A DNA stretch of 64,000 bases. Source: JALYOC01 sp036675345. Lineage in GTDB: Bacteria; Myxococcota; Myxococcia; Myxococcales; Myxococcaceae. The DNA is taken from NCBI GenBank assembly GCA_036675345.1, contig JAKFFE010000009.1:48716-112715 (forward strand), in the 5' to 3' direction. The notes below the pieces were generated by a model. That model had not been told where the DNA came from and made no database searches. It saw nothing but the letters and a program-made list of their open reading frames with translations. A program made the translations under genes and the position numbers. The number at the start of each line of letters is the position of its first letter. Positions within the stretch are counted from its first letter, which is position 1. This document shows positions 33,960 through 42,220 of the stretch, piece after piece.

Positions 33960-36350
33960 CTACGGGCGCAGGGTCCATCGCCGCCACAGCAGCAGCAGCG
34001 CCAGGCCGATCAACGGACCGCCGGCGCCGGAGGCCCCGCAGCCGCAGGTCTCCAACTCGGTGCTCACGCAGGGGGTGACGGTCAGGTTGAGGACCTGACT
34101 GGCGCTGGCGCCCCCGGCAGTGACGATCAGCTCCGCCGCGTGGCTGCTGGCGTCGGGGATCGCCTGCCACGGCGCGGGACGCCAGGCGACCACCCCGGTG
34201 GCCGGGTCGATGGTCATCCCCTGGGGCGCGGGGCCCAGCGAGAAGGTGCGCGGGGTTCCTCCCGCCACGATCGGCTGGTGGCTAAAGGCGGTGCCGCACA
34301 CCGCCTGCAGCTCCGCGAAGCGTTCCAGGAACAACGGCGGGACCTGCGTCGCGGAGGCGGTGACCACCACCTGGGCCGACGCGTGGCAGGCCAGACCCGC
34401 GGTGTCCTTCACCTTCAGCAGCACCGGGTACCATCCGGCCTGGGAATAGGTGTGGCTGACGCTGTCCCCGCTGGCGCTGTTGCCGGCCAGCTGCCAGCCG
34501 ATCGCCTCCAGCGGACTGGAGCCGGGAGAGGCGTTCGCCTGGTGAGCCACCCCCAAGGGCGCCGATCCGGAGGGGGGCGCCAGGCTGGGCGCGCAGAAGG
34601 GTGGCACCTGTCCCTCCGGCCCGGTCACCACCACCTCCACGGTGTCCGAGCCGATCAGACCATTGGCGTCCACCACCCCCAGCCCGACCAGGTACCGCCC
34701 GGGACCAAAGCTTCGGGTGAGGGCCCTTCCGCTCGCGGTCTCTCCGGTGCCCAGGTCCCAGCTGAAGCCCACCAGCTCGGAGCTGCCGCTGCACTCACAG
34801 TCGAAGGCGATCTCCGCCGAGCCCTCCCCGGTCAGGGTGCTGGCGGTGATCTTCACCGTCGGCGGGAGGCGATCCGACTGATCGGTGATCTGGAGTCGGG
34901 TGGTGGTGTGGGAGGCGGTCCCCAGCGCGTCCAGCACGGTCACCTCGGCGGTGTAGCTGCCGGGCAGGCCATAGACGTGGGTCACGGTGGGGTCCCCGGT
35001 CTCGGCCCTGGCCCCGTCTCCGAACCGCCAGCGGTAGGCCAGCACCGAACCGCTGGTGGTGCTGGTGGACGCGTCCAGGGTCACCGCCGCCGGCGCCCGC
35101 GCCACCAAGGGGGCGGCGGTCAGTCGGGCCACCACCTCCACCGCGGTGGCGGACACAGTCACCTGGAAGTCCTTCTCGGCGGTGTTGATCTCGTTGGTGG
35201 CGCTCAGGCACAGGTCGAACACGCCCGCGGTGTTCGGGGTCCAGCTCACCGCTCCGCTCATCGCGTCCACCGCAAATCCGGTGGGCGGGGTTCCACAGGT
35301 CGCGTAGACCATGGTCCCGCCCCCCGAGGCGGACACCTTGCCGTCGGCGGCGATCTGATAGGCCACGCCCACCGCCGCGCTGGGATTGGGCTCGGTGAGG
35401 ATCACCGGCCCGGACACCTCCGCCGGCAGCACCCGGAGCTGCACCTGCGCCTCCAGTCCCGGGGTGGCCAGGTCCCGGGCCACCAGCAGGTAGCTGCCGG
35501 GCGCATCGAAGCGCAGCTGTCCATCGAAGGCATGCTGACCCGAGTCGGCCGCGGTGAAGGTGTAGTCCCCGGGAAGCAGGCTGGCCACCCCGCCGGTGAC
35601 GCTGAACTGCACCGTCCCCCCGTAGGGGATCGAATCGCCGGTGGCGTTCACCGCCGCCAGCACGAAGTTCAGCACGGTTCCCGCCAACTTGTCCGAGTCC
35701 GGCCCGGACCGGAAGGTCAGCGCGGTGGGGGGCGCCGGAGGCAGGGTCACCGTCCGGGAGGGGCCGGGGCCAGAGCTGTTGCCCACCGCGTCCGAAGCGG
35801 AAAGGGAGAAGGTGTAGTCCCCGGCGGCGGGGGGCGCGAAGGAGAAGGCGTTGAGGTCCGCCGCGAAGGTCTGGATGGCTCCGTCCGCGGTCACCACCTT
35901 CACCCCGTAGGACACCACCGAGGTCTCCGCGTCGGCCACCGCCGGCCAGGTGATCTGCGCGGTGCCGGTGGCGAAGCTCCACTCCACCGTGGGCTGGCCC
36001 GGCGCAGGGGGCGGGGCCTCATCGGTAAACAGGCTGACCGGAACCGTCTCGTAGCTGTTGCCCACCAGGTCCACCGCGATCACGGTCACGGCGGTCACCC
36101 CCGGCAGGGGATCGAAGACGTAGACGCTGTCCAGCGAGAGGGTGTTGACCATCGTCTCGGTGCCGGAAGCCTCGTGGACGATCCGCAGGTCGTACCGCTG
36201 CAGGTCGGTCAGCAGCGACCCATCCCAGGTCACCTGGGCGGTCCCGGTGCCGCAGGGGTTGGGAGAGACCTGGACGTTGGTGGGGGTGCCGGGGGCCGCG
36301 GCCACGGAGAGTGAAACCAGGCTCAGCAGCACCAGGGGCGATCGGATCAT
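33960..36350 (-). CDS. MYXO-CTERM surface protein with PKD/Ig-like domains
   Basis: A 796-residue exported protein. A Sec signal peptide (LVLLSLVSLSVAAA) is followed by fibronectin-III/Ig-like domains, two He_PIG-like Ig domains (GFAVDAMSGAVSWTPN; GMTIDPATGVVAW), and three PKD domains (e.g. WRFGDGARA, THVYGLPGSY). The last 36 residues form a MYXO-CTERM signal: CGCGASG, a hydrophobic helix GPLIGLALLLLW and a basic RRWTLRP end, which in myxobacteria directs surface anchoring by a dedicated sorting route. The ATG at 36350 begins the signal peptide. Its role is adhesion-like or structural; no enzyme domain is evident. Confidence 0.85.
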   Translation of the reverse strand: MIRSPLVLLSLVSLSVAAAPGTPTNVQVSPNPCGTGTAQVTWDGSLLTDLQRYDLRIVHEASGTETMVNTLSLDSVYVFDPLPGVTAVTVIAVDLVGNSYETVPVSLFTDEAPPPAPGQPTVEWSFATGTAQITWPAVADAETSVVSYGVKVVTADGAIQTFAADLNAFSFAPPAAGDYTFSLSASDAVGNSSGPGPSRTVTLPPAPPTALTFRSGPDSDKLAGTVLNFVLAAVNATGDSIPYGGTVQFSVTGGVASLLPGDYTFTAADSGQHAFDGQLRFDAPGSYLLVARDLATPGLEAQVQLRVLPAEVSGPVILTEPNPSAAVGVAYQIAADGKVSASGGGTMVYATCGTPPTGFAVDAMSGAVSWTPNTAGVFDLCLSATNEINTAEKDFQVTVSATAVEVVARLTAAPLVARAPAAVTLDASTSTTSGSVLAYRWRFGDGARAETGDPTVTHVYGLPGSYTAEVTVLDALGTASHTTTRLQITDQSDRLPPTVKITASTLTGEGSAEIAFDCECSGSSELVGFSWDLGTGETASGRALTRSFGPGRYLVGLGVVDANGLIGSDTVEVVVTGPEGQVPPFCAPSLAPPSGSAPLGVAHQANASPGSSPLEAIGWQLAGNSASGDSVSHTYSQAGWYPVLLKVKDTAGLACHASAQVVVTASATQVPPLFLERFAELQAVCGTAFSHQPIVAGGTPRTFSLGPAPQGMTIDPATGVVAWRPAPWQAIPDASSHAAELIVTAGGASASQVLNLTVTPCVSTELETCGCGASGAGGPLIGLALLLLWRRWTLRP

Positions 36351-36456
36351 CGGCGGCGATTGTAGCCAGCACCAGGAAAGGCACGCTGTAGGGGATCGTG
36401 TGCCTGGGGACGGAAAGGCGCGGGACGCGTTGCCTTTGAGTAACATCGGGCCCCAC

Positions 36457-38031
36457 ATGTCCCTCTCGCGCGCCTGCGTCGCGCTCCTCTTGTTGTTGGG
36501 CACCCCGGTGTTCGCCCAGCCGGCCTCCGCCGACCTCGGCTCCCTCCGCACGGATCTGATCTATGCGCCGCTGGCCCACCGGAGCGGGGAGACCCTGCAG
36601 CAGGGGTATCCGATCCGCTACTCGGGCCTCGCCCCCTCCTTCTTCCGGGCCAGCGCGCTCTGGTACCCGGCCGGCGGCTTCTTCCTCGGCGCCGCGGCCG
36701 AGCTGGCCCTGGACACCTTCATCATCCGCGGCGACGGGCTCACCGCCACCGGGGTGGAGGAGCGGGTGTGGGGCACCACCTTCTCCGCCTCCGGCAGCGC
36801 GCGGCTCCGACTCAATCCTTCCCTGGAGGTAGAGCTGCAAGGCGGCTTTGGGGTGTGGTCGGTCCCGTTCCTGATCTACGACGCCAGCGTGGAGAGCAAC
36901 CTCTCCCCCCAGCAGCTGCAGGTGTTCGGTCCGCGGCTGGGCGCGGGCGCGATCTGGTCCACCCCCTCCTCCAGCCTGGAGATCCGCGCCCGCCTCTCTC
37001 CCTTTGCCTTCACCGCCGGGTTGGGCGGGGTGTCCTCCACCAGCGGCCACCTCTCGCTCAACCTCCAGGGGACGCTGGGCGCCTTGAACCTCGGCAAGTT
37101 CGAGCTGGTGCCGCTGGCCGGCTACGAGCTGACCGCCTTTGGCGGCCAGGAGCGCACCGCCGCCGAGGTGGATCCGACCCTCTCCGCCTCCCAGGTCTCC
37201 CACCGCCTCTACCTGGGACTGCGCGCCCAGTTCGGAGAGGCGATGGCCAAGCGGGTGCCCACCGGGCCGGGGTCGATCCGCGGCCAGGTGCTCTCCGAGA
37301 ACGGCGAACCGATGCCCGGGGCCCTGGTCCGGGTGGTGGGGTCCGCCACCGCGCAGGGGGTCTCCGGGCCCAAGGGGGAGTTCAAGCTGGCGCAGGTCCC
37401 TCCCGGTCCGGTGGAGCTGGAGGTGGACGCCGCGGGCTACCGGGTGGCGCGGCTGGCGCTGACCCTCACCCCGGAGGCGGAGCTCACCTCCTCGGTCCGG
37501 ATGGAGAAGAAGGTCGGCCCGGGGCGGATCGCCGGGCGCGCGTTTGCCCGCAACGAGGACGGCACCCCGGGAGCCCCGCTGGCCGGGGTCCAGGTGGAGG
37601 GACCGGACGCGCAGTTCGTGATCTCCGACGCCACCGGCGCCTTTGCGCTGGAGAAGGTGGGACCGGGACTGGTGACAGTCTTCATCCGCTCCTCCGGGTA
37701 CCAGGAACTGGAGGAGGTGGTGGACGTGCCCCCGGAGACCGACGCGGCCCTGGAGGTCAGCCTCGCCCGCCAGAAGCAGAAGACCCTGGCCTCCCTGCGA
37801 GGGCGGGTCCGCTCGATCGCCGGCAAACCCATTGCCGCCCAGCTGCGGATCCCCCAGGCCAAGGTCGCTGTCCGAGCAGGCGCGGACGGCCGCTTCCTGC
37901 TCCGGCTTCCGGGAGGAAGGTACTCGGTCGTATTCTCCGCCCCCGGCTACATCACCCAGACCAAGTCCCTCCAGGTGGCCGACGGCGACCAGGCCTTGTT
38001 CTACGTCGATCTCTCACCCGAGGAGCGCTGA
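36457..38031 (+). CDS. Exported protein with carboxypeptidase regulatory-like domains
   Basis: A 524-residue exported protein with a signal peptide ending PVFAQ. The first 270 residues look like a set of outer-membrane beta strands. They are followed by three carboxypeptidase-regulatory-like (CarboxypepD_reg) beta-sandwich repeats, with recurring motifs GSIRGQVLSENGEPMPGA, GRIAGRAFARNEDGTPG and ASLRGRVRSIAGKP. It is the first gene of a three-gene operon with a FecR protein (adjacent, stop directly followed by GTG) and a Ser/Thr kinase. It resembles envelope proteins that could form a complex with its FecR partner. Confidence 0.75.
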   Translation: MSLSRACVALLLLLGTPVFAQPASADLGSLRTDLIYAPLAHRSGETLQQGYPIRYSGLAPSFFRASALWYPAGGFFLGAAAELALDTFIIRGDGLTATGVEERVWGTTFSASGSARLRLNPSLEVELQGGFGVWSVPFLIYDASVESNLSPQQLQVFGPRLGAGAIWSTPSSSLEIRARLSPFAFTAGLGGVSSTSGHLSLNLQGTLGALNLGKFELVPLAGYELTAFGGQERTAAEVDPTLSASQVSHRLYLGLRAQFGEAMAKRVPTGPGSIRGQVLSENGEPMPGALVRVVGSATAQGVSGPKGEFKLAQVPPGPVELEVDAAGYRVARLALTLTPEAELTSSVRMEKKVGPGRIAGRAFARNEDGTPGAPLAGVQVEGPDAQFVISDATGAFALEKVGPGLVTVFIRSSGYQELEEVVDVPPETDAALEVSLARQKQKTLASLRGRVRSIAGKPIAAQLRIPQAKVAVRAGADGRFLLRLPGGRYSVVFSAPGYITQTKSLQVADGDQALFYVDLSPEER

Positions 38032-39990
38032 GTGCAGTTCCCCCGCCCGCTGGGCGCGCAGTGGTTGTTGGCACTGGCGCTGGTCCTGACCGTCTCCGCC
38101 TGTGAGGACGACCCACAGACGCCGCCGGTCGCCTGGCTGGTGGAGCACACCGGCAAGGTCCGCATCGATCGCCACGACTCGGCGGAGGGCGCCGCGAAGG
38201 ACGCGCCGCTGTTCCACCACGACCTGGTCTCCACCGGCGCCGCCTCCACCGCCACCGTCCGCTACTCGGATCGCACCCAGGTGAAGGTCGGCGAGAACAC
38301 CCGCTTCCGGATCGGCGGCCAGGACGGGAAGCTGACCCTGGAGCTGGAGGCGGGCACCATCCTCTCCAGCTCGCGGCAGGGGGGCGCGGGGGGGCTGACC
38401 ATCGTCACCCGCTACGGCCAGCTGCAGCTGCTGCAGGGCTCCGAGATCCAGTTCTCGCTGGGCACCGACGGGCAGAGCACGATGGAGGTGCTGTTCGGAA
38501 GCATCCAGCTGCTGACCACCGACGGTGGCTCGGTGACCGTGCTCCAGGGCGAGGCGATGAACTTCGACCTCGGCACCACCACCCAGGTGGCGCAGGCGGC
38601 CGACGCCGGGGTCCCGCCGGAGCCCGTCGCGGTCCAGGCGCTGCCGCTGCAGCTGCTGTTCTCCGCGCCCCGGGGCAAGGCCACCCTCAAGCCGGAGGGG
38701 TCCGCCCGCTTCTCCCCTGCCTCCACCGAGGAGGCGCCGATCCAACCGGGGACCCGCTTCCGGTTGGCCAAGAACGGCGCCGCGGTGCTGCGTGGCAAGG
38801 GACTCTCCAGCCGGCTGAGCCAGACCGCCTCCGGCGGGGTGGGGCCGGCGGAGCAGGACGGCGAGCTGGAGCGCTATGCCCTGGAGCTGGAGAACGGCAA
38901 CGCCGAGCTGGAGTTCACCCACCGGGGAACGCGCAGGGTGGCCCTGGAGAGCCGCGGCCGCGACGCGGTGCTGGAGTCCAGCGACCTGGGTTCGGTGGGG
39001 GTGCTGGTGGGCAAGCGGGGGCTGGAGTTCCTGGTCCGCGCCGGCGAGGTGAAGCTGACCGCCGGCGGCGAGACCCGCACCCTGACCACCGGAGACCAGG
39101 TGGAGCTGGTGGGGAACGTGCTGCGGCCCACCCGCAAGCTGACCGCCAGCCTGGCTCTGCCCCTGTCCCGGAAGCTGCGGGTGTACGCCAACCGGCTGGA
39201 GACGGTGGCGCTGACCCTCCCCGAGCAGGAGCAGCCGTTCCGGGTGGAGGTGGCCAAGGACGCGGAGTTCACCGACCGGCTGCTCTCCGGCACCGTCCAG
39301 GCCAGCCGGCTGGTGGTGCCCGCCCCCGCCTCCGGTGAGCTGCACTGGCGGGCGCTGTCGCTGGACGGAGAGGAGAAGGAGCTGGGCCGCGGTCAGGCGC
39401 GCTTCCTCGCCGACCGGCAGACCGGACTGGATCTGGACAACCCCCACGCGGAGGTGGCGGAGACCGGGTTGAAGGCCACCGTGCTCTTCCAGAGCGTGCC
39501 GCCCGCGGTCACCTTCTCCTTCTCCCCCAAGCCCGACGCCCGCTCCTACCGGGTGCGGGTGTTCCGCGCCGGGGACCTCAAGAAGCCGGTGGTGGAGAAG
39601 GTGGTCCCGGAGCCGAAGTGCGAGTTCGCCGCCGGGCAGATCCCGGAGGGCGAGTACCTGTGGAACGCCACTCCGCTGGGGGCCTCGGGCGGAGAGCTGT
39701 CCGGGGGACGGATGAACCGGCTGGAGCTGATCTACGACAACTCGCGCACCTCGCTGGCCATCTCCCGTCCCCGGCCGCTGGAGGTGGTCAGCGCCAGTGC
39801 CCGCGCGCTGACCGTGGAGGGAGTGGCTCCGGTGGGTTCGAAGTTGTTCGTCAACGGCAAGCCGATCCCGGTGGGAGAGAAGGGCCGCTTCTCCCAGCCG
39901 GTGGCCCGCGCCGACACCCTGGTGTTCCGCTTGGTGACCTCCAACGGCGCCGAGGGATACTGGGTCCGCCCGCTCCGGAGAAGGCAGTGA
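38032..39990 (+). CDS. FecR domain lipoprotein
   Basis: A 652-residue lipoprotein with lipobox LTVSAC (Cys24). A FecR domain spans about 30-190: VRIDRHDS, LFHHDLVSTG, VRYSDRTQVKVGENTRFRI and GSIQLLTTDGGSVTVLQGE. FecR proteins usually sense periplasmic signals or peptidoglycan and pass them on to sigma regulators; in myxobacteria they are often orphans. The second half is a set of beta-rich repeats resembling other FecR-like or Ig folds and may bind glycans. The gene is coupled to the kinase gene by a GTGA overlap, so the kinase may respond to this envelope sensor. Confidence 0.8.
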   Translation: MQFPRPLGAQWLLALALVLTVSACEDDPQTPPVAWLVEHTGKVRIDRHDSAEGAAKDAPLFHHDLVSTGAASTATVRYSDRTQVKVGENTRFRIGGQDGKLTLELEAGTILSSSRQGGAGGLTIVTRYGQLQLLQGSEIQFSLGTDGQSTMEVLFGSIQLLTTDGGSVTVLQGEAMNFDLGTTTQVAQAADAGVPPEPVAVQALPLQLLFSAPRGKATLKPEGSARFSPASTEEAPIQPGTRFRLAKNGAAVLRGKGLSSRLSQTASGGVGPAEQDGELERYALELENGNAELEFTHRGTRRVALESRGRDAVLESSDLGSVGVLVGKRGLEFLVRAGEVKLTAGGETRTLTTGDQVELVGNVLRPTRKLTASLALPLSRKLRVYANRLETVALTLPEQEQPFRVEVAKDAEFTDRLLSGTVQASRLVVPAPASGELHWRALSLDGEEKELGRGQARFLADRQTGLDLDNPHAEVAETGLKATVLFQSVPPAVTFSFSPKPDARSYRVRVFRAGDLKKPVVEKVVPEPKCEFAAGQIPEGEYLWNATPLGASGGELSGGRMNRLELIYDNSRTSLAISRPRPLEVVSASARALTVEGVAPVGSKLFVNGKPIPVGEKGRFSQPVARADTLVFRLVTSNGAEGYWVRPLRRRQ

Positions 39991-41702
39991 CCACCCCCCC
40001 CGCGATCATCCCGCTCACCCAGCCCATCCCCCAGCCGTTGCGCCGCTTCGGCCAGTACTACCTGGTCCAGAAGCTGGCCGAGGGAGGGATGGCGGAGATC
40101 TTCCTGGCCAAGCAGGTGGGCGCGGAGGGCTTCGAGCGCGACGTGGTGGTGAAGCTGATGCTGGAGCACTTCACCAACTCCCGGGACTTCGTGGACATGT
40201 TCCTGGACGAGGCGCGGCTGGCCGCCCGGCTGCACCACCCGAACGTGGTGCAGATCAGCGACCTGGGGGTGGCCGACGGCCGCTACTTCCTGTGCATGGA
40301 GTACCTGGCCGGCGAGGACCTCCAGACGGTGATCGAGCGCGGCGCCCAGCGCGGGGAGCAAGTCCCGCTGGGCGTGGCAGCGCGGATCATCCTGATGGCG
40401 CTGGAGGGGCTGGAGTACGCCCACGGCTACACCGAGGGCGGGACCCGGACCGACCTGGTCCACCGCGACGTCTCCCCCTCCAACATCTTCGTCACCTTCC
40501 AGGGCAACGTGAAGGTGCTGGACTTCGGCATCGCCAAGGCCTCCTCCAAGCTGATCCACACCCAGCCGGGCACGGTGAAGGGGAAGCTGGGCTACATGTC
40601 CCCGGAGCAGGCCCGCGGGGAGGCGCTGGACGCGCGCAGCGACCTGTTCTCGCTGGGGGTCACCTTCCACGAGCTGCTCACCGGCCGCCGGGTGTTCCAG
40701 AAGGACAGCGAGGTGGGGGTGTTGCTGGCGATGATGGGGGAGGAGATCCCCGCCCCCAGCTCGGTGCGCCCGGAGATCCCCGCCGAGCTGGACGCGATCG
40801 TCCGCCGGGCCACCCAGCGGGACGTGAACCAGCGCTACGCCTCCGCCGCCCAGATGCGGGAGGAGCTGGAGGCGTTCTGGGCCTCCCACTTCTCGGTGGG
40901 CGGGACCTCCCAGGTGGCCCACTGGCTCCAGCGGCTGTTCGGCCCGGACGCGGTCCGGCGCCGGACCCAGATCCCCACCCTCAAGGAGCTGTCCGCCCAG
41001 GGCTTCGTCCTCCCTCCGGATCCGGCGGTAGCGGAAGTGGGTGGCTTCGAGAAGACCTTCGTCCGCCCGGCCACCGGCCCGGCCGATCCCAAGCAGCAGC
41101 TGACCGACGTGCTGGGGGCCCGGCCGGTCACCGGCAAGACCTCCTCGCCTTCCCGCACCGGCTGGGTGGTGACCCTGTCGGTGGTGGCCCTGCTGGCGGC
41201 GGGGGCGGCGGCGGCAATCGTGGCCGGGGTGCCCCAGTCGCTCTTTGCCCAGCGGATCACCCCGCCGCCGCCTCCTCCCCTGGAAGAGGTGGGGCCGGCG
41301 TCGGTGGCGGTGGAGCCGCCGGTGGAGACCGCGCCGGTGGCGGCCGTGGAACCGGTGGTGGAGGAGCCTCCGGTGGCGGAGGAGCCGGTGTCCGTCACCC
41401 GTCCGAAGCAGCGGGTGGTCACCCTCACCCCGGCCTCGATCAACGCGGTGCTGGCGCGCAAGCAGAAGGCGCTGGTGGAGTGCGCCACCCGCAACCAGGG
41501 CGATCTGCCCGCGGGCGGGGTGGTGGAGATGGTGCTGGTGATTGAACCCAGCGGGAAGGTCAGCGACGCGTCCGCCACCCAGCCGGCGCTGGGGAAGACC
41601 CGGCTGGCCCGCTGCATGTCCCGGCAGCTGGAGAAGGTCACCTTCCCCCGGAACGACAACGGCGGGCTGAGGTTCAACCTGCCGATGCGCTTCGCCCAGT
41701 AG
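39987..41702 (+). CDS. Ser/Thr protein kinase with AgmX/PglI-like C-terminal domain
   Basis: A 571-residue membrane kinase. The N-terminal domain has the glycine loop LAEGGMAEIFLA, HRDVSPSN (HRD at 159-161) and DFG (179-181). The catalytic loop has Ser where most kinases have Lys (HRDxK), as in a set of myxobacterial kinases. A transmembrane helix follows near residue 400, then a Pro/Val/Glu-rich stretch and a C-terminal AgmX/PglI-type (TonB-like) domain: NAVLARKQKALVECATRNQGDLPAGG to FNLPMRF. The GTG at 39987 overlaps the upstream TGA and is preceded by GGAGAAGG. It likely links cytoplasmic phosphorylation to an envelope complex. Confidence 0.88.
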   Translation: MTTPPAIIPLTQPIPQPLRRFGQYYLVQKLAEGGMAEIFLAKQVGAEGFERDVVVKLMLEHFTNSRDFVDMFLDEARLAARLHHPNVVQISDLGVADGRYFLCMEYLAGEDLQTVIERGAQRGEQVPLGVAARIILMALEGLEYAHGYTEGGTRTDLVHRDVSPSNIFVTFQGNVKVLDFGIAKASSKLIHTQPGTVKGKLGYMSPEQARGEALDARSDLFSLGVTFHELLTGRRVFQKDSEVGVLLAMMGEEIPAPSSVRPEIPAELDAIVRRATQRDVNQRYASAAQMREELEAFWASHFSVGGTSQVAHWLQRLFGPDAVRRRTQIPTLKELSAQGFVLPPDPAVAEVGGFEKTFVRPATGPADPKQQLTDVLGARPVTGKTSSPSRTGWVVTLSVVALLAAGAAAAIVAGVPQSLFAQRITPPPPPPLEEVGPASVAVEPPVETAPVAAVEPVVEEPPVAEEPVSVTRPKQRVVTLTPASINAVLARKQKALVECATRNQGDLPAGGVVEMVLVIEPSGKVSDASATQPALGKTRLARCMSRQLEKVTFPRNDNGGLRFNLPMRFAQ

Positions 41703-41711
41703 GGGGTGGCT

Positions 41712-42038
41712 TTAGCTGTGCTTGGTGAAGAAGGCCTCCAGCTTGGCCTTGGGCACCGCGCCGATGATCTGGTCCACCACCTTGCCGCCCTTGAACATCA
41801 GCAGGGTGGGCATGGAGCGGATCCCGAAGGCCTGGGCGGTCTGCATCGACGCGTCCACGTCCACCTTGGTGACCTTCACCTTGCCCTTGTAGCGGCTGGC
41901 CAGCTCCTCCAGGTGGGGGGCGATCGCCTTGCAGGGCGCACACCACGCGGCGGTGAAGTCCACCAGCACCGGCTCCTGGGCCGCGAGGACCTCCTTCTGG
42001 AACTGCGCGTCGTCCACGTTCAGCACATCGCCCGCCAT
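41712..42038 (-). CDS. trxA: Thioredoxin
   Basis: A 108-residue cytoplasmic thioredoxin with active site WCAPC (C33, C36), followed by Lys, and the cis-Pro loop RSMPTLLMF. Most bacterial thioredoxins have Gly in the second active-site position (CGPC); the Ala variant occurs in some lineages and can shift redox potential. The ATG at 42038 is preceded by GGGAGGGAAC, a strong Shine-Dalgarno sequence. It converges with the kinase gene (nine-base gap) and diverges from the Mrp operon (182 bases). Confidence 0.92.
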   Translation of the reverse strand: MAGDVLNVDDAQFQKEVLAAQEPVLVDFTAAWCAPCKAIAPHLEELASRYKGKVKVTKVDVDASMQTAQAFGIRSMPTLLMFKGGKVVDQIIGAVPKAKLEAFFTKHS

Positions 42039-42220
42039 GGTGTTCCCTCCCAAGGGACGGCCAGGGTTCCGGCCGGGCCGCTGATTTAACCGGTGGCCCC
42101 GGTCGCCGCCACCGCCAGCGCGGGGGGCGGGGGTTCACCTGTCCGATGCTTGCTTAAAGAATCTGGAGTCGCGGGAAAATTTGGCGGCCCGCGAAGTCGC
42201 CACGGTTAGTGTGCCGCGCG

